Below, piece after piece: positions 1 to 8,596 of a stretch of DNA of 64,000 bases. Below the pieces are notes generated by a model. That model made no database searches. It was not told the DNA's origin and was given only the letters and a program-made list of their open reading frames with translations. The position numbers and the translations under genes are program-made. The stretch lies in contig NZ_WXVU01000006.1 in NCBI RefSeq assembly GCF_009900745.1, positions 181,708 through 245,707 of the forward strand. The letters run 5' to 3'. The first letter of the stretch is position 1. The number at the start of each line of letters is the position of its first letter. The DNA comes from Chryseobacterium sp. c4a. Lineage in GTDB: Bacteria; Bacteroidota; Bacteroidia; Flavobacteriales; Weeksellaceae.

Positions 1-101
1 CTTTATTAGATCCCAAATATTCTATGGAGGATCAACCAGTTATTCAGTTCAAAGCAAGCACTAAGGATGGTCATAGTATTTTTAATCTAAAAAAACAGAC
101 C

Positions 102-884
102 ATGACCTTTACCAATCTACTATACAAAAAAGAAGGTCATATTGGTATTCTAACCATCAATCGTCCTCAATTTTTGAATAGCTTAAATAAACAAGTTTTA
201 AATGAATTAAAGTCCTTTGCCGAGCAAGTCAAAAGAGATCAGGAAATTCGTGTATTGATTATTACAGGAGCCGGAGAAAAAGCATTTGTTTCAGGCGCAG
301 ACCTCAAGGCAATGCAAGAAATGACATGGGAGGAAACAAAAGATTTCGGTGAAGTGGCGCAAGCAGCCATCAATGCGATGGAAATGTTACATTTTCCTGT
401 CATTGCGGCGGTAAATGGAGTCGCGATAGGAGGAGGTTGTGAGCTGGCTTTATCTTGTGATATTATTCTGGCCGGTGAAAAAGCAAAGTTTGGATTACCA
501 GAAGTTATGTTTGGTATCATACCCTGTTTAGGGGGCACTCTCCGTTTGCCTAGAGCCATTGGTCTATATAAAGCAAAAGAAATGATTTTCTCTGGAGAAC
601 TTTACTCTGTACAAGCTTGTAAAGAGTTTGGATTTGTGAATCAGATTGTACCACAAGAGGAATTAATGAATGAGGCTTTAAAATTAGCCAACAAGATTGC
701 CTCCAAAGGCCCTTCTGCAATTACAAAAGCCAAGCAATCACTAGACAAAGGATCGGAGCTTTGCATTGCTGATGGTTTGAAACAGGAAGCATATTTATTC
801 AACGAACTTATCAAAACAGAAGATCATAAAGAAGGCATCACCGCTTTTATTGAAAAGCGAATTCCTTATTTTAGAGGAATATAG
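102..884 (+). CDS. enoyl-CoA hydratase/isomerase (crotonase) family protein
   Basis: Crotonase-fold protein, expected to hydrate enoyl-CoA thioesters in fatty-acid or amino-acid breakdown in the cytoplasm. The oxyanion-hole segments are visible: SGADLKAM early, and GGGCELALSCD in the middle with a Glu. A second Glu lies in LPEVMFGIIP. These two Glu residues match the catalytic pair of mitochondrial enoyl-CoA hydratase, so hydratase activity is plausible. The usual GAGGTQRLPR loop reads CLGGTLRLPR. I chose the ATG at 102 because it gives the usual length of 260 residues and begins with family-like sequence (MTFTNLLYKKEG). The frame stays open upstream to the window edge (another ATG at 24), so an N-terminal extension cannot be excluded. 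The exact substrate is unknown. Confidence 0.85.
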   Translation: MTFTNLLYKKEGHIGILTINRPQFLNSLNKQVLNELKSFAEQVKRDQEIRVLIITGAGEKAFVSGADLKAMQEMTWEETKDFGEVAQAAINAMEMLHFPVIAAVNGVAIGGGCELALSCDIILAGEKAKFGLPEVMFGIIPCLGGTLRLPRAIGLYKAKEMIFSGELYSVQACKEFGFVNQIVPQEELMNEALKLANKIASKGPSAITKAKQSLDKGSELCIADGLKQEAYLFNELIKTEDHKEGITAFIEKRIPYFRGI

Positions 885-904
885 AAGTTTATATTTCATG
901 AGTT

Positions 905-938
905 AACACCTTTCTCATTAGTGACTAAGGTGTTTTAT
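905..938 (+). terminator. Rho-independent terminator after the crotonase gene
   Basis: Inverted arms AACACCTT (905-912) and AAGGTGTT (927-934), with a run of T and A after the stem. The element begins 20 bp past the crotonase stop codon. Confidence 0.7.
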
Positions 939-958
939 ATATACTTTAGAGCTATTAA

Positions 959-994
959 TAGACATCAGAACAGTCTTTACAGTTCTGATGTCTA
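959..994. repeat. perfect 13-bp inverted repeat (hairpin) before the DoxX-like gene
   Basis: Arms TAGACATCAGAAC (959-971) and GTTCTGATGTCTA (982-994) enclose a 10-nt loop. The right arm contains the ATG at 988, which would be buried in the stem. This supports the downstream ATG at 1006 as the real start. It may be a second terminator, a leader hairpin or a protein site. Confidence 0.6.
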
Positions 995-1005
995 CTTTTG
1001 GTTTC

Positions 1006-1401
1006 ATGAAAAAGAATTTCTTCCTTCGTGCAGTGCTGTCAGTCATTTTACTGATGCATAGTGTCGTTTCTATCTTCAGTGGTGATGTGAATAATTTTGG
1101 ACTTCATTATCTGAATACCATTGGCTTCAGTCCTATAGGACTTTATTTGGCCTGGGGTATTAAACTTACTCATCTTTTTTCAGTTCCGGCATTGTGGTTT
1201 GATCATTATATCAGACCGATAGCAGTTTGTAATATTATAATCTTTGTATTCGGAATCTATTATGTTCATTGGGATAATGGCTGGTATGTGGTAGGAGGAG
1301 GTACCAACGGTATTGAATTTAATATTCTGTTGATCTTTTGCTTCCTGAATCTTATGTTTCCACAAATTCGTATACAAAAAAAGCAGGTTAATAATCCTTA
1401 A
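1006..1401 (+). CDS. DoxX-like integral membrane protein
   Basis: Small inner-membrane protein of 131 residues with about four hydrophobic segments. The first spans FFLRAVLSVILLMHSVVSIF, and later ones lie around IGLYLAWGIKL, IAVCNIIIFVFGIYY and FNILLIFCFLNLMF. The spacing and the GIEFNILLI motif before the last helix resemble the DoxX/DoxD family (related to thiosulfate:quinone oxidoreductase subunits), whose role in most bacteria is unknown. I start at ATG 1006 because an ATG at 988 lies inside a strong hairpin. The gene stands alone between the crotonase terminator and the two-component pair. The family assignment is moderate and no substrate can be inferred. Confidence 0.65.
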   Translation: MKKNFFLRAVLSVILLMHSVVSIFSGDVNNFGLHYLNTIGFSPIGLYLAWGIKLTHLFSVPALWFDHYIRPIAVCNIIIFVFGIYYVHWDNGWYVVGGGTNGIEFNILLIFCFLNLMFPQIRIQKKQVNNP

Positions 1402-1469
1402 TACCGCAAAAATGATTTAAATAAAACCGTTCGTAGATGAAAGAGCAGCTTTTATAGTCTTTATATTTT

Positions 1470-1477
1470 TATATTTG
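1470..1477 (+). promoter_or_regulatory. candidate -7 box (TATATTTG) of the LytS/LytTR operon
   Basis: TATATTTG matches the Bacteroidota -7 consensus TAnnTTTG and lies about 40 bp before the kinase start. No clear -33 TTTG was seen at the right distance. Confidence 0.4.
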
Positions 1478-1516
1478 AATAAAACTATTAATTTGTATTT
1501 TTAAATCATAACAAGC

Positions 1517-2590
1517 TTGAAATCAAATAGAAAATCCAAGCTACAGACTCATTCGCTTTTTTGGGTACTGTATTTTATACTGGAAGCTTATCTTGATTTT
1601 TACTGGTCTCGGTATCAGTTTCCTAATTTCAAATGGCAAATACGGCTTCAGAATACGCTTATTCTGGAACTAGGCTATCTTCTGGTAAAAATTCCGCTAG
1701 CCTATTCCTTATTGTATGTCTATGAAAAACAATCTGTCAGGAAGACTTTCAGATATTTGATTTCTATTTTCATCATCGTTTTGGCCGTTTTGGCACATCG
1801 TTTTTTTACCCATTATATCATTTATCCTTATATCTATGGGGTTACAGAAATGGTAGATCAGCAGCAGCCATCGGGATACATAAATGGTTTAGTAGCATTC
1901 AACTCCTTTATGGATCTTATTTTTATGGTCGGACTTATTTTCGGGGTTGAAATTACAAGACAAAAAAATCTTTTGAAAGAGCAAATTTCCAAATTAAAAT
2001 CTGAAAAGCTGGATCAGGAACTTACCATGCTAAAAGCACAGATTAATCCTCATTTTCTGTTTAATACCCTAAATAATATTTATGGAATGGCTCTTAAAAA
2101 AGCAGACGAAACCCCTGAGGTAATTCTCAAGCTTTCCAAGATTATGCGATACAATATGTATGATGCTGCAGAAAAAAATATTTCCATAAAAAAAGATCTG
2201 GAAAACATAAAGGATTTTATACAAATCCAAACAATACGCTATCATCATCTGAACGTCAGTTTAGAGGAAAATATAGATGACCCTTCTCAGGAAATATCAC
2301 CGCTTATTCTTATTCAATTCGTTGAAAATGCCTTTAAACATGGTGTTTCCGAAAGTTTGGGTAAAGCCTTCATTTCTATTGATATTCAATTAAAAAACGG
2401 TCTTCTCACGTATTATATTGAGAATTCAAAAGAAGAGAATAATCATATTCATTCCACTAAAATAGGGTTAAAAAATATCCGCAGACAGCTTGAACTGCTT
2501 TATCCCAACCATACTCTTACTGTAGAAGATAAAAGCGACCGATATATTGTACAACTCAACATCGATTTCAATGATACATCAAGCTCCTAA
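1517..2590 (+). CDS. LytS/YehU-type sensor histidine kinase
   Basis: Membrane histidine kinase of the His_kinase (PF06580) class, expected to phosphorylate the response regulator encoded next to it. The first 150 residues hold four hydrophobic segments and no large extracellular domain. A short coiled linker follows, then the phospho-acceptor box NPHFLFNTLNN with His near residue 179. The ATPase region shows the N-box IQFVENAFKHG and a late glycine motif IGLKNIRRQL. The only start in frame is TTG at 1517; the next Met lies far inside the membrane region. The stop overlaps the regulator start by 20 bp, so the two genes are translationally coupled. The signal sensed is unknown. Confidence 0.9.
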   Translation: MKSNRKSKLQTHSLFWVLYFILEAYLDFYWSRYQFPNFKWQIRLQNTLILELGYLLVKIPLAYSLLYVYEKQSVRKTFRYLISIFIIVLAVLAHRFFTHYIIYPYIYGVTEMVDQQQPSGYINGLVAFNSFMDLIFMVGLIFGVEITRQKNLLKEQISKLKSEKLDQELTMLKAQINPHFLFNTLNNIYGMALKKADETPEVILKLSKIMRYNMYDAAEKNISIKKDLENIKDFIQIQTIRYHHLNVSLEENIDDPSQEISPLILIQFVENAFKHGVSESLGKAFISIDIQLKNGLLTYYIENSKEENNHIHSTKIGLKNIRRQLELLYPNHTLTVEDKSDRYIVQLNIDFNDTSSS

Positions 2591-3272
2591 AAAATACAAC
2601 TGCATTATTGTAGAAGACGAGCCCATTGCTGCAGAAATCTTGGAAACCTTTATTTCCCGGGATTCTGAACTGAACCTTGTAGGCAAATGTACTGATGCTG
2701 TTCATGCAAGCAGCCTTTTGGGGATCCATCAAATAGATCTTATGTTTTTAGATCTGCATCTTCCCGTAATAAAAGGCTTTGATTTTTTAAAAAAACTCAA
2801 GAATCCACCATTAGTGATTGTCACTACAGCCTATCATCAATATGCTTTAGAAGGCTATGAACTGGATATTACAGATTACCTGCTTAAACCTATTCCTTAT
2901 GACCGTTTTGTGAATGCTGTTGGGAAATTCAAGTATCTCATGGAAGCTGAAGATGCTTTATTGGAAATTGCTGAACGTGATTACATCTTTATTCATAGTG
3001 GTAAAAAACAGGTAAAGATTATTCTTCAGGACATATTTTATATTGAAAGTTTAAGGGAATACATTCACATCCATACCAAAACGGACACTTTTACCTTTAA
3101 AATGCCAATCAGTAAAATAGAAGCCAGCCTTAACCCAAGCATGTTTGCCCGTATTCATAAATCTTATATTATTTCAAAACCCAAAATAGAAGTAAAATCA
3201 GCAGCCGTTGTACAGATTAAAGGAAAGAAACTTCCTATTGGACGTACTTATAAACCGTTTATTGATTTATGA
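2571..3272 (+). CDS. LytR/AlgR family (LytTR) response regulator
   Basis: Two-domain regulator of 233 residues. An N-terminal receiver domain (about 1-120) has the acidic pair in IIVEDEP, phospho-acceptor Asp near residue 61 in MFLDLHLP, and the conserved Lys near 106 in YLLKPIP. The C-terminal LytTR DNA-binding domain (about 130-233) has FYIESLREYIHIHT and FARIHKSYIIS. I use ATG 2571 rather than the TTG at 2547, since the family-like sequence begins MIHQAPKKYNCIIVEDE. It overlaps the upstream kinase gene and should form a classic LytS/LytR pair. Targets are not evident; in Bacteroidota these pairs often act on distant genes. Confidence 0.9.
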   Translation: MIHQAPKKYNCIIVEDEPIAAEILETFISRDSELNLVGKCTDAVHASSLLGIHQIDLMFLDLHLPVIKGFDFLKKLKNPPLVIVTTAYHQYALEGYELDITDYLLKPIPYDRFVNAVGKFKYLMEAEDALLEIAERDYIFIHSGKKQVKIILQDIFYIESLREYIHIHTKTDTFTFKMPISKIEASLNPSMFARIHKSYIISKPKIEVKSAAVVQIKGKKLPIGRTYKPFIDL

Positions 3273-3371
3273 TACCTGTGATGAAATATTGATTCTTCTC
3301 GATCTAAGTCTGAAAAGCCGAAATATTTGATATACTTTTAAGCTGTAAAAATAAAATGGATCTATTCAAAT

Positions 3372-3875
3372 ATGTTAACAGATATCATTACTTCTAATCT
3401 CGATGTTATTTTTTGTGGAATTAATCCAGGATTAAAATCCTCAAATGATGGGCATCATTTTTCAGGGAGAAGCAATCGTTTTTGGAAAGTTCTCCATCAA
3501 TCCGGATTTACTCCTTATGAAATTGAAGCGGTGAATGATACTGTTATTTTAGATTTCGGGTGTGGCTTAATAACAGCTGTTTCAAGAGCTACGTCCCGGG
3601 CTGATGAGCTTTCAAAAAAGGAGTTTGATGATGCTCTTGAAAGTTTCAAAACCAAAATCACCGAATTCAAGCCCAAATATGTTGCTTTTCTGGGTAAAGC
3701 CGCTTATAAAGCCTTTTCCAAAAAGAAAGAAATTCAGTGGGGTTTACAATCAGAAGATTTTTGTGGGGTAAAAGTTTGGATATTGCCTAATACCAGCGGT
3801 TTAAACCGAGGTTTTTCTCTGGATGATCTTGTTATTCATTATAAAGAGCTTTATCAGGTCACTCATCCATTGTAA
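3372..3875 (+). CDS. mug: mismatch-specific G:T/U DNA glycosylase (Mug/TDG family)
   Basis: Base-excision repair enzyme removing uracil or thymine from G:U and G:T mismatches. Motif A, CGINPGLKSS, places Asn at residue 18, the same position as the catalytic Asn of E. coli Mug. Motif B, LPNTSGLNR, matches the LPNPSGLSR intercalation loop. The length (167 residues) equals the E. coli enzyme. It converges with the aag-type glycosylase gene, the stops being only a few bases apart, so two alkylation/deamination repair enzymes sit end to end. The call is firm. Confidence 0.92.
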   Translation: MLTDIITSNLDVIFCGINPGLKSSNDGHHFSGRSNRFWKVLHQSGFTPYEIEAVNDTVILDFGCGLITAVSRATSRADELSKKEFDDALESFKTKITEFKPKYVAFLGKAAYKAFSKKKEIQWGLQSEDFCGVKVWILPNTSGLNRGFSLDDLVIHYKELYQVTHPL

Positions 3876-3878
3876 CCT

Positions 3879-4514
3879 CTAGGTTTTATTGGGTTTACTT
3901 ACATATTTATTTCCTTTCACAAAAAATCGCCATGGCAGCAATGCATCTTCCTTTGCATAAGCAACTCCTATACGAGATCCGGCAATGATACTATCAACAG
4001 GATACTGAATCCCATGATCCTCAATCCAGATTTCGTGTCCCCGCAGATCTTTTTTATTAAAGGAACGATCTATTCCTAAAGCTTTCGCTGCAGATCCTGG
4101 CCCGGAAGAGATTGCCGCCTTGGAAGCCGGCATATTCCTCCTGTATTCCATAATCTCTGTTCCGATTAAAGGTTCAATAGCTCTCACCAAAACAGCATGA
4201 GGTTCATCTTCCACAGAAGTCACCACATTAAAAAGATGATGAATTCCATAACATAAGTAAACATAAGAAACACCGCCATGGCTGTACAATGTTTCTGTAC
4301 GATCCGTACGCCTGCCACCATAAGCATGAGAAGCTTTGTCCGAAATCCCGTTGTAGGCTTCAGTTTCTACAATAATTCCAGCTGTTATTTCGCCATTAAT
4401 TTTAGTAAAGAGTACTTTACCCAAAAGATCCTGAGCCAGAAAAAGAACATCTTGATTGGAATAATAGGAGAGTGGTAGTTTCAACGGGTTTATTTTAGAG
4501 ATAGGTTTACCCAA
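3879..4514 (-). CDS. 3-methyladenine DNA glycosylase (AAG/MPG family)
   Basis: Monofunctional glycosylase that flips and removes alkylated purines. Family motifs include LLGKVLF, VETEAYNG with the catalytic Glu, DKASHAYGGRRT, the intercalating-Tyr region YVYLCYGIHHLFNVV, and SGPGSAAKALGI. The 211-residue length is normal for bacterial AAG. It is on the minus strand and convergent with mug, leaving a 3-bp gap. Nothing unusual is seen in the coding region. The upstream side contains GGAAG-type dispersed repeats, so its promoter must lie in or beyond that repeat. Confidence 0.92.
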   Translation of the reverse strand: MGKPISKINPLKLPLSYYSNQDVLFLAQDLLGKVLFTKINGEITAGIIVETEAYNGISDKASHAYGGRRTDRTETLYSHGGVSYVYLCYGIHHLFNVVTSVEDEPHAVLVRAIEPLIGTEIMEYRRNMPASKAAISSGPGSAAKALGIDRSFNKKDLRGHEIWIEDHGIQYPVDSIIAGSRIGVAYAKEDALLPWRFFVKGNKYVSKPNKT

Positions 4515-4540
4515 AATTAGTGATAATTTGTTAAATGAAA

Positions 4541-4799
4541 GGCTGGAAGATGGAAGTTGGAAGTTGGAAGTTACTATTCAGCATATAACGTCTGGAGATA
4601 TTTTTAACTTCTTAAAACATGCATTAACCAGGAAATACAGCCTCACTACCTGATCTAAAGTACTTCAGCTTCCATCTTCCCCACTCAAAAAAATCACAAT
4701 TCGAACATCTCTTTACAATTGATAAAAAGAAAAATATTGCCATCCGTCCTCAAGTACTTCCAGCTCCCAGCCTCCAGCTTCCTTACTCAAAAAAAAGCC
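4541..4799. repeat. dispersed GGAAG/CTTCC intergenic repeat (copy 1)
   Basis: The 316-bp gap between the aag-type gene and dpp4 holds no gene. It carries tandem GGAAGTT units at 4545-4573 and two reverse-oriented blocks: CTTCCATCTTCC at 4669-4680, and a CTTCCAGCTCCCAGCC-type block at about 4750-4785. Both blocks are followed by CTCAAAAAAA. GGAAGATGGAAG (4545-4556) and CTTCCATCTTCC (4669-4680) are perfect inverted repeats. A related element occurs at 38779-38911. Confidence 0.7.
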
Positions 4800-4830
4800 C
4801 CACATTCCTGTGAGACTTCTATTGCATAAT

Positions 4831-7002
4831 TTATCTTCCTCCCGGAGGACAATGTTCTTTTAAGTATTTAGTAAGCATAGTGGCCAGGTGCAATGATGTC
4901 CCTTCACCTTCACTGATTGAATGAGTTCTGTTAGGATAAGACATCAACTGAAACTGTTTATTGTATTTTACCAGTTCATTAATATATACTTCTGTATTTT
5001 GGTAATGTACATTATCATCACCTGTTCCATGCACCAATAAAAGATTTCCTTTTAGATTTTTTGCATAAGCCAATGGAGAACCGTTTACAAAATCTTCTCT
5101 GTTTTCCTGCGGAAGTCCCATATAACGTTCCTGATAGATATTGTCATAGAATAATTGATTAGCTACCGGAGCAATGGCAATTCCGGTCTGGTAAATATCA
5201 GGATATTGCCCTAAAAGGTTTAAAGTGGAAGAACCACCACCGCTCCAGCCCCAAACAGCTACTCTGGAAGTATCCGCGTAAGGCCATTTTGCAAACAATG
5301 CTTTTGCTCCCATAGCCTGATCGCGAATGTTAAGCTGTCCTATTTTTCGGTAAATCGATTTTCTCCATTCACGTCCTTTAGGAGCAGGAGTTCCACGGTT
5401 TTCAAGGGAAACATATAAATAGCCATCCTGAGCCATATCACCAATATATAAACTATTTCTGCCTGTGTAAAAATTATCTGTTACCGTCTGTGAACCCGGC
5501 TCACCATACACCATGAAAACAATCGGATATTTTTTGTTAGGATCAAAATTTTTAGGCTTTACTACCCATCCGTCTAATGTAGCTCCGTCTTGGGTTGTTA
5601 TCTGGAAAAACTCGGCTTTAGATTTTGCAAGATCTGCTTTTGAAATACTCTTTGCTGCCACAAGTTCTTTATGCTCCGGCAATGATACCACAGCTCCTGC
5701 TGAACGTGAATTTACACTGCTGTTACTAAACATAGCAATTTTTCCATTGGGAGAGATCATATATTGATTGGATCCGGAATATGCTTCAGGTGTTATTCTT
5801 TGAGCCTTTCCGCCCTGCATACTTACTTTGTACAGATATTTCTGAGTGGCATTAGTAGGAGAGGCTAAAAAGTAAATTTGTTTATTCGGAATATCAAAAA
5901 ATTCAGGTTTTATAACATCGAAAGCATCTTTTGTAATCAATGTTTCCTTACCATTCATATCTATTCTATAAATATGCCTCCAGCCGTCTTTTTCAGAAAG
6001 CCACAAAAACTCTTTACCATTGTTGATCCAGTCCCATCCACTCGGGTCATTTTCATTCCAGCGGGATTTGATATCAATCCATGCATTATCTGTTTCTGTA
6101 TAAATGGTTTTGCTGCTTCCGGACTGAGCATCTGCTACCATAATTTTACTCTGATTCTGTTTTCTGTTCAGTTGCTGTAGAATAATAGATTTAGAATCTA
6201 GCACCCATTCCATTCTGGGAATATAATGTTGTACTTCGTCACCTTCAATGTTTGCTTTCTTCGAAGATTTTGAGGCAAGATCATAGAACCAGATGCTGCA
6301 TCCTGAAGGATTTTCACCTACTTTCGGGTATTCTACAGGAACGGTAAATGAATACAGACTGTCTGTATTATTAATCATCAGGAAGTTTTTTATCCCTCGA
6401 GCATCCAGCTTCCAGTAAGCAATTTTGTTTCCGTCAGGAGACCATCTGAAGCCATCCTGAGTCCCGAATTCTTCCTCGTAAGCCCAATCAAAAGTACCAT
6501 TAATCATTCCGTCTGTACCATCATTGGTAATTTTAGTAAGCTGATTATTGGATAGATCTTCAATATATATATTATGCTTAGATACATAAGCTACTTTTTT
6601 GCCATCAGGAGAAAATTTGGCAAACATCAATGATGCAGCCGGAAGTCCTTTCCCAAGCTGAGTAAGCTTTTTAGTATTCTTATCAAAAATCCAATAATCT
6701 CCTCGAGTATTGTCGCGCCATACTTTTTGGGTATTTGTAAAAAGCAATAAACTTTTCTCATCCGGCGAAACCTGAAAACTTTGTACCTCTAAAGCAGTAG
6801 AACTTCCTGAAGGAATTAATTCATTATTACTTAAAAAGGTCTGATCTTTGCCAGAATTTAGCACATCAACAATTCCAACACCGTTTTTAGTAAATGAATA
6901 ATAAGCATTACCATCAGGAGTCCACTGTGTTTTTTGTGCAGCAAATGGTGACAAACACAGAAAGTATAAGGCTATAGCCGTTATTTTTTTTATATTCTTC
7001 AT
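4831..7002 (-). CDS. dipeptidyl peptidase IV (S9B family), exported
   Basis: Serine peptidase releasing X-Pro dipeptides from peptide N termini, likely periplasmic. A signal peptide (LYFLCLSPFAAQ) is followed by a DPP4 beta-propeller domain. That domain contains the Glu-Glu motif (DWAYEEEFGTQDGFRWS) that anchors the substrate N terminus. The C-terminal alpha/beta-hydrolase domain has nucleophile Ser near residue 587 in WGWSGGGSS, Asp in HGTGDDNVHY and His in NRTHSISEG. The length (723) is normal. The gene lies 12 bp behind the Xaa-Pro aminopeptidase gene in the same direction, so the two are probably one operon for proline-rich peptides. This fits the neighbouring hydroxyproline pathway. Confidence 0.93.
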   Translation of the reverse strand: MKNIKKITAIALYFLCLSPFAAQKTQWTPDGNAYYSFTKNGVGIVDVLNSGKDQTFLSNNELIPSGSSTALEVQSFQVSPDEKSLLLFTNTQKVWRDNTRGDYWIFDKNTKKLTQLGKGLPAASLMFAKFSPDGKKVAYVSKHNIYIEDLSNNQLTKITNDGTDGMINGTFDWAYEEEFGTQDGFRWSPDGNKIAYWKLDARGIKNFLMINNTDSLYSFTVPVEYPKVGENPSGCSIWFYDLASKSSKKANIEGDEVQHYIPRMEWVLDSKSIILQQLNRKQNQSKIMVADAQSGSSKTIYTETDNAWIDIKSRWNENDPSGWDWINNGKEFLWLSEKDGWRHIYRIDMNGKETLITKDAFDVIKPEFFDIPNKQIYFLASPTNATQKYLYKVSMQGGKAQRITPEAYSGSNQYMISPNGKIAMFSNSSVNSRSAGAVVSLPEHKELVAAKSISKADLAKSKAEFFQITTQDGATLDGWVVKPKNFDPNKKYPIVFMVYGEPGSQTVTDNFYTGRNSLYIGDMAQDGYLYVSLENRGTPAPKGREWRKSIYRKIGQLNIRDQAMGAKALFAKWPYADTSRVAVWGWSGGGSSTLNLLGQYPDIYQTGIAIAPVANQLFYDNIYQERYMGLPQENREDFVNGSPLAYAKNLKGNLLLVHGTGDDNVHYQNTEVYINELVKYNKQFQLMSYPNRTHSISEGEGTSLHLATMLTKYLKEHCPPGGR

Positions 7003-7014
7003 GTATGCTATTGA

Positions 7015-8409
7015 TTAAGCTAAATATTCTGCTCTATAATTCTCAATTTCTTCAACCGTTGTAATCAATCCGTTTCCAAGAAGTCTGTAGCCATCATCGG
7101 TAATCAGGAAATCGTCTTCAACACGCACTCCGCCGAAGTTTCTATATTCATTTACTTTATCATAATTAATGAATTCAGCGTTTTTATTCTCATTCTGCCA
7201 GATATCAATAAGTTCCGGAATCATGTAAATACCAGGTTCTACAGTTACTACAAATCCAGGTTCCAAAGCTTTTCCTAAACGTAAAGATTTAAGACCAAAA
7301 GTTTTGGTATCCTTTGGTTCGTCTTCAGTATATCCGATATATTGTTCTCCAAGATCTTCCATATCATGTACATCCAATCCCATCATATGTCCCAGTCCAC
7401 ACTGGAAAAACAGAGTATGGGCATTATTTTTCACAGCCTCTTCAGGATTCCCTTTCATTAATCCTAAATCAACAAGTCCTTCTACCAGATACTGGGATGC
7501 TTTCAGATAAATATCTTTAAATTTAACGCCCGGCTTCAAAAGATGATGAGCGTTATTGAATGAATTCAGAACAATTTCATACATTTCCTTTTGTTTCGTA
7601 CTAAATGTTTTGCTTACCGGAAAGGTTCTTGTCAAGTCTCCTGCATATCCCATAGCCGTTTCTGCTCCGGAATCATTCAGGAAAAGATCTCCTTCCTTCA
7701 AGGTATTAAGACGGTAATGATTGTGTAATATTCCACCATTGATGGTAACAATCGGAGGGTAAGACATCTGACATTCTTTATTCGCTGCAAGATATTGAAT
7801 CGCATTGGCTATTTCATACTCTTTAACCCCTGCTTTTGCCATTCGCATCGCCAGCAGATGCATTTCATTAGACACATTCACCGCTTCTTCTATCTGTACA
7901 ATTTCCTGAGCTTCTTTTATAGAACGCTGCTTTACCACAGCTTTAATCATCTCCACAGAAGGTTGTAATTCAGCAATTTTAATTCCTAAAAGCTCTGTCA
8001 GTAAAATTTTATTCGAAGACTGATACGGTGGAAGATAATGTACCTTTCTACCGGATGTCTGCGCTTTCAGTAGATACTGAGAAAGTTCCGAATAGGGTAA
8101 AGTTTCCTGTACACCAGACTTTTGGCTCTTTTCTTTCAGCGTTTCCTGTCTGCCCATCCATACAATATCATCTATACTCAGTTCATCTCCGAAAACAATG
8201 GTTTTATTTTCATCAATATCAATAATTGCTGCAATTTTCGGTTCCTGAATTCCAAAATAATAAAGGAAAGTACTATCCTGACGGAAATAATAAGGATTGT
8301 GCTCGAAATTTACAGGATTCTCTATATTTCCTAGAAATAATAGAAGTCCACTGGCCACATTACTCTGTAATACGGCTCTTCTGTCTTGATAAGTTTGTGC
8401 TGAAAACAT
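7015..8409 (-). CDS. Xaa-Pro aminopeptidase (aminopeptidase P, M24B)
   Basis: Dinuclear metal (usually Mn) peptidase cleaving an N-terminal residue from Xaa-Pro peptides. The N-terminal aminopeptidase P domain (about 1-165) precedes the pita-bread catalytic domain. All five metal ligands are visible: two Asp in NDSGAETAMGYAGDLTRT, His in CGLGHMMGLDVHD, Glu in VTVEPGIYM and Glu in GGVRVEDDFLI. There is no signal peptide, so it is cytoplasmic and would finish peptides imported after periplasmic DPP4 action. It is first in the minus-strand operon with dpp4 and divergent from an AraC regulator. Length (464) and motifs are normal. Confidence 0.92.
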   Translation of the reverse strand: MFSAQTYQDRRAVLQSNVASGLLLFLGNIENPVNFEHNPYYFRQDSTFLYYFGIQEPKIAAIIDIDENKTIVFGDELSIDDIVWMGRQETLKEKSQKSGVQETLPYSELSQYLLKAQTSGRKVHYLPPYQSSNKILLTELLGIKIAELQPSVEMIKAVVKQRSIKEAQEIVQIEEAVNVSNEMHLLAMRMAKAGVKEYEIANAIQYLAANKECQMSYPPIVTINGGILHNHYRLNTLKEGDLFLNDSGAETAMGYAGDLTRTFPVSKTFSTKQKEMYEIVLNSFNNAHHLLKPGVKFKDIYLKASQYLVEGLVDLGLMKGNPEEAVKNNAHTLFFQCGLGHMMGLDVHDMEDLGEQYIGYTEDEPKDTKTFGLKSLRLGKALEPGFVVTVEPGIYMIPELIDIWQNENKNAEFINYDKVNEYRNFGGVRVEDDFLITDDGYRLLGNGLITTVEEIENYRAEYLA

Positions 8410-8596
8410 ATATTTATGAATACTTTTTATTTTAAAAGTTTAAAGTTACGATTTTGTACTATTTGAAGCCCTTTCTTCATTAAAATAATGAGTATGTAAA
8501 GTTTAGATTTTAATATGATATATAATGTTCATATTTTGCTTAAATTCGGCAATATTTTAACCTTCTCACTTATTAATCCCATAAAGTATTGATTGT

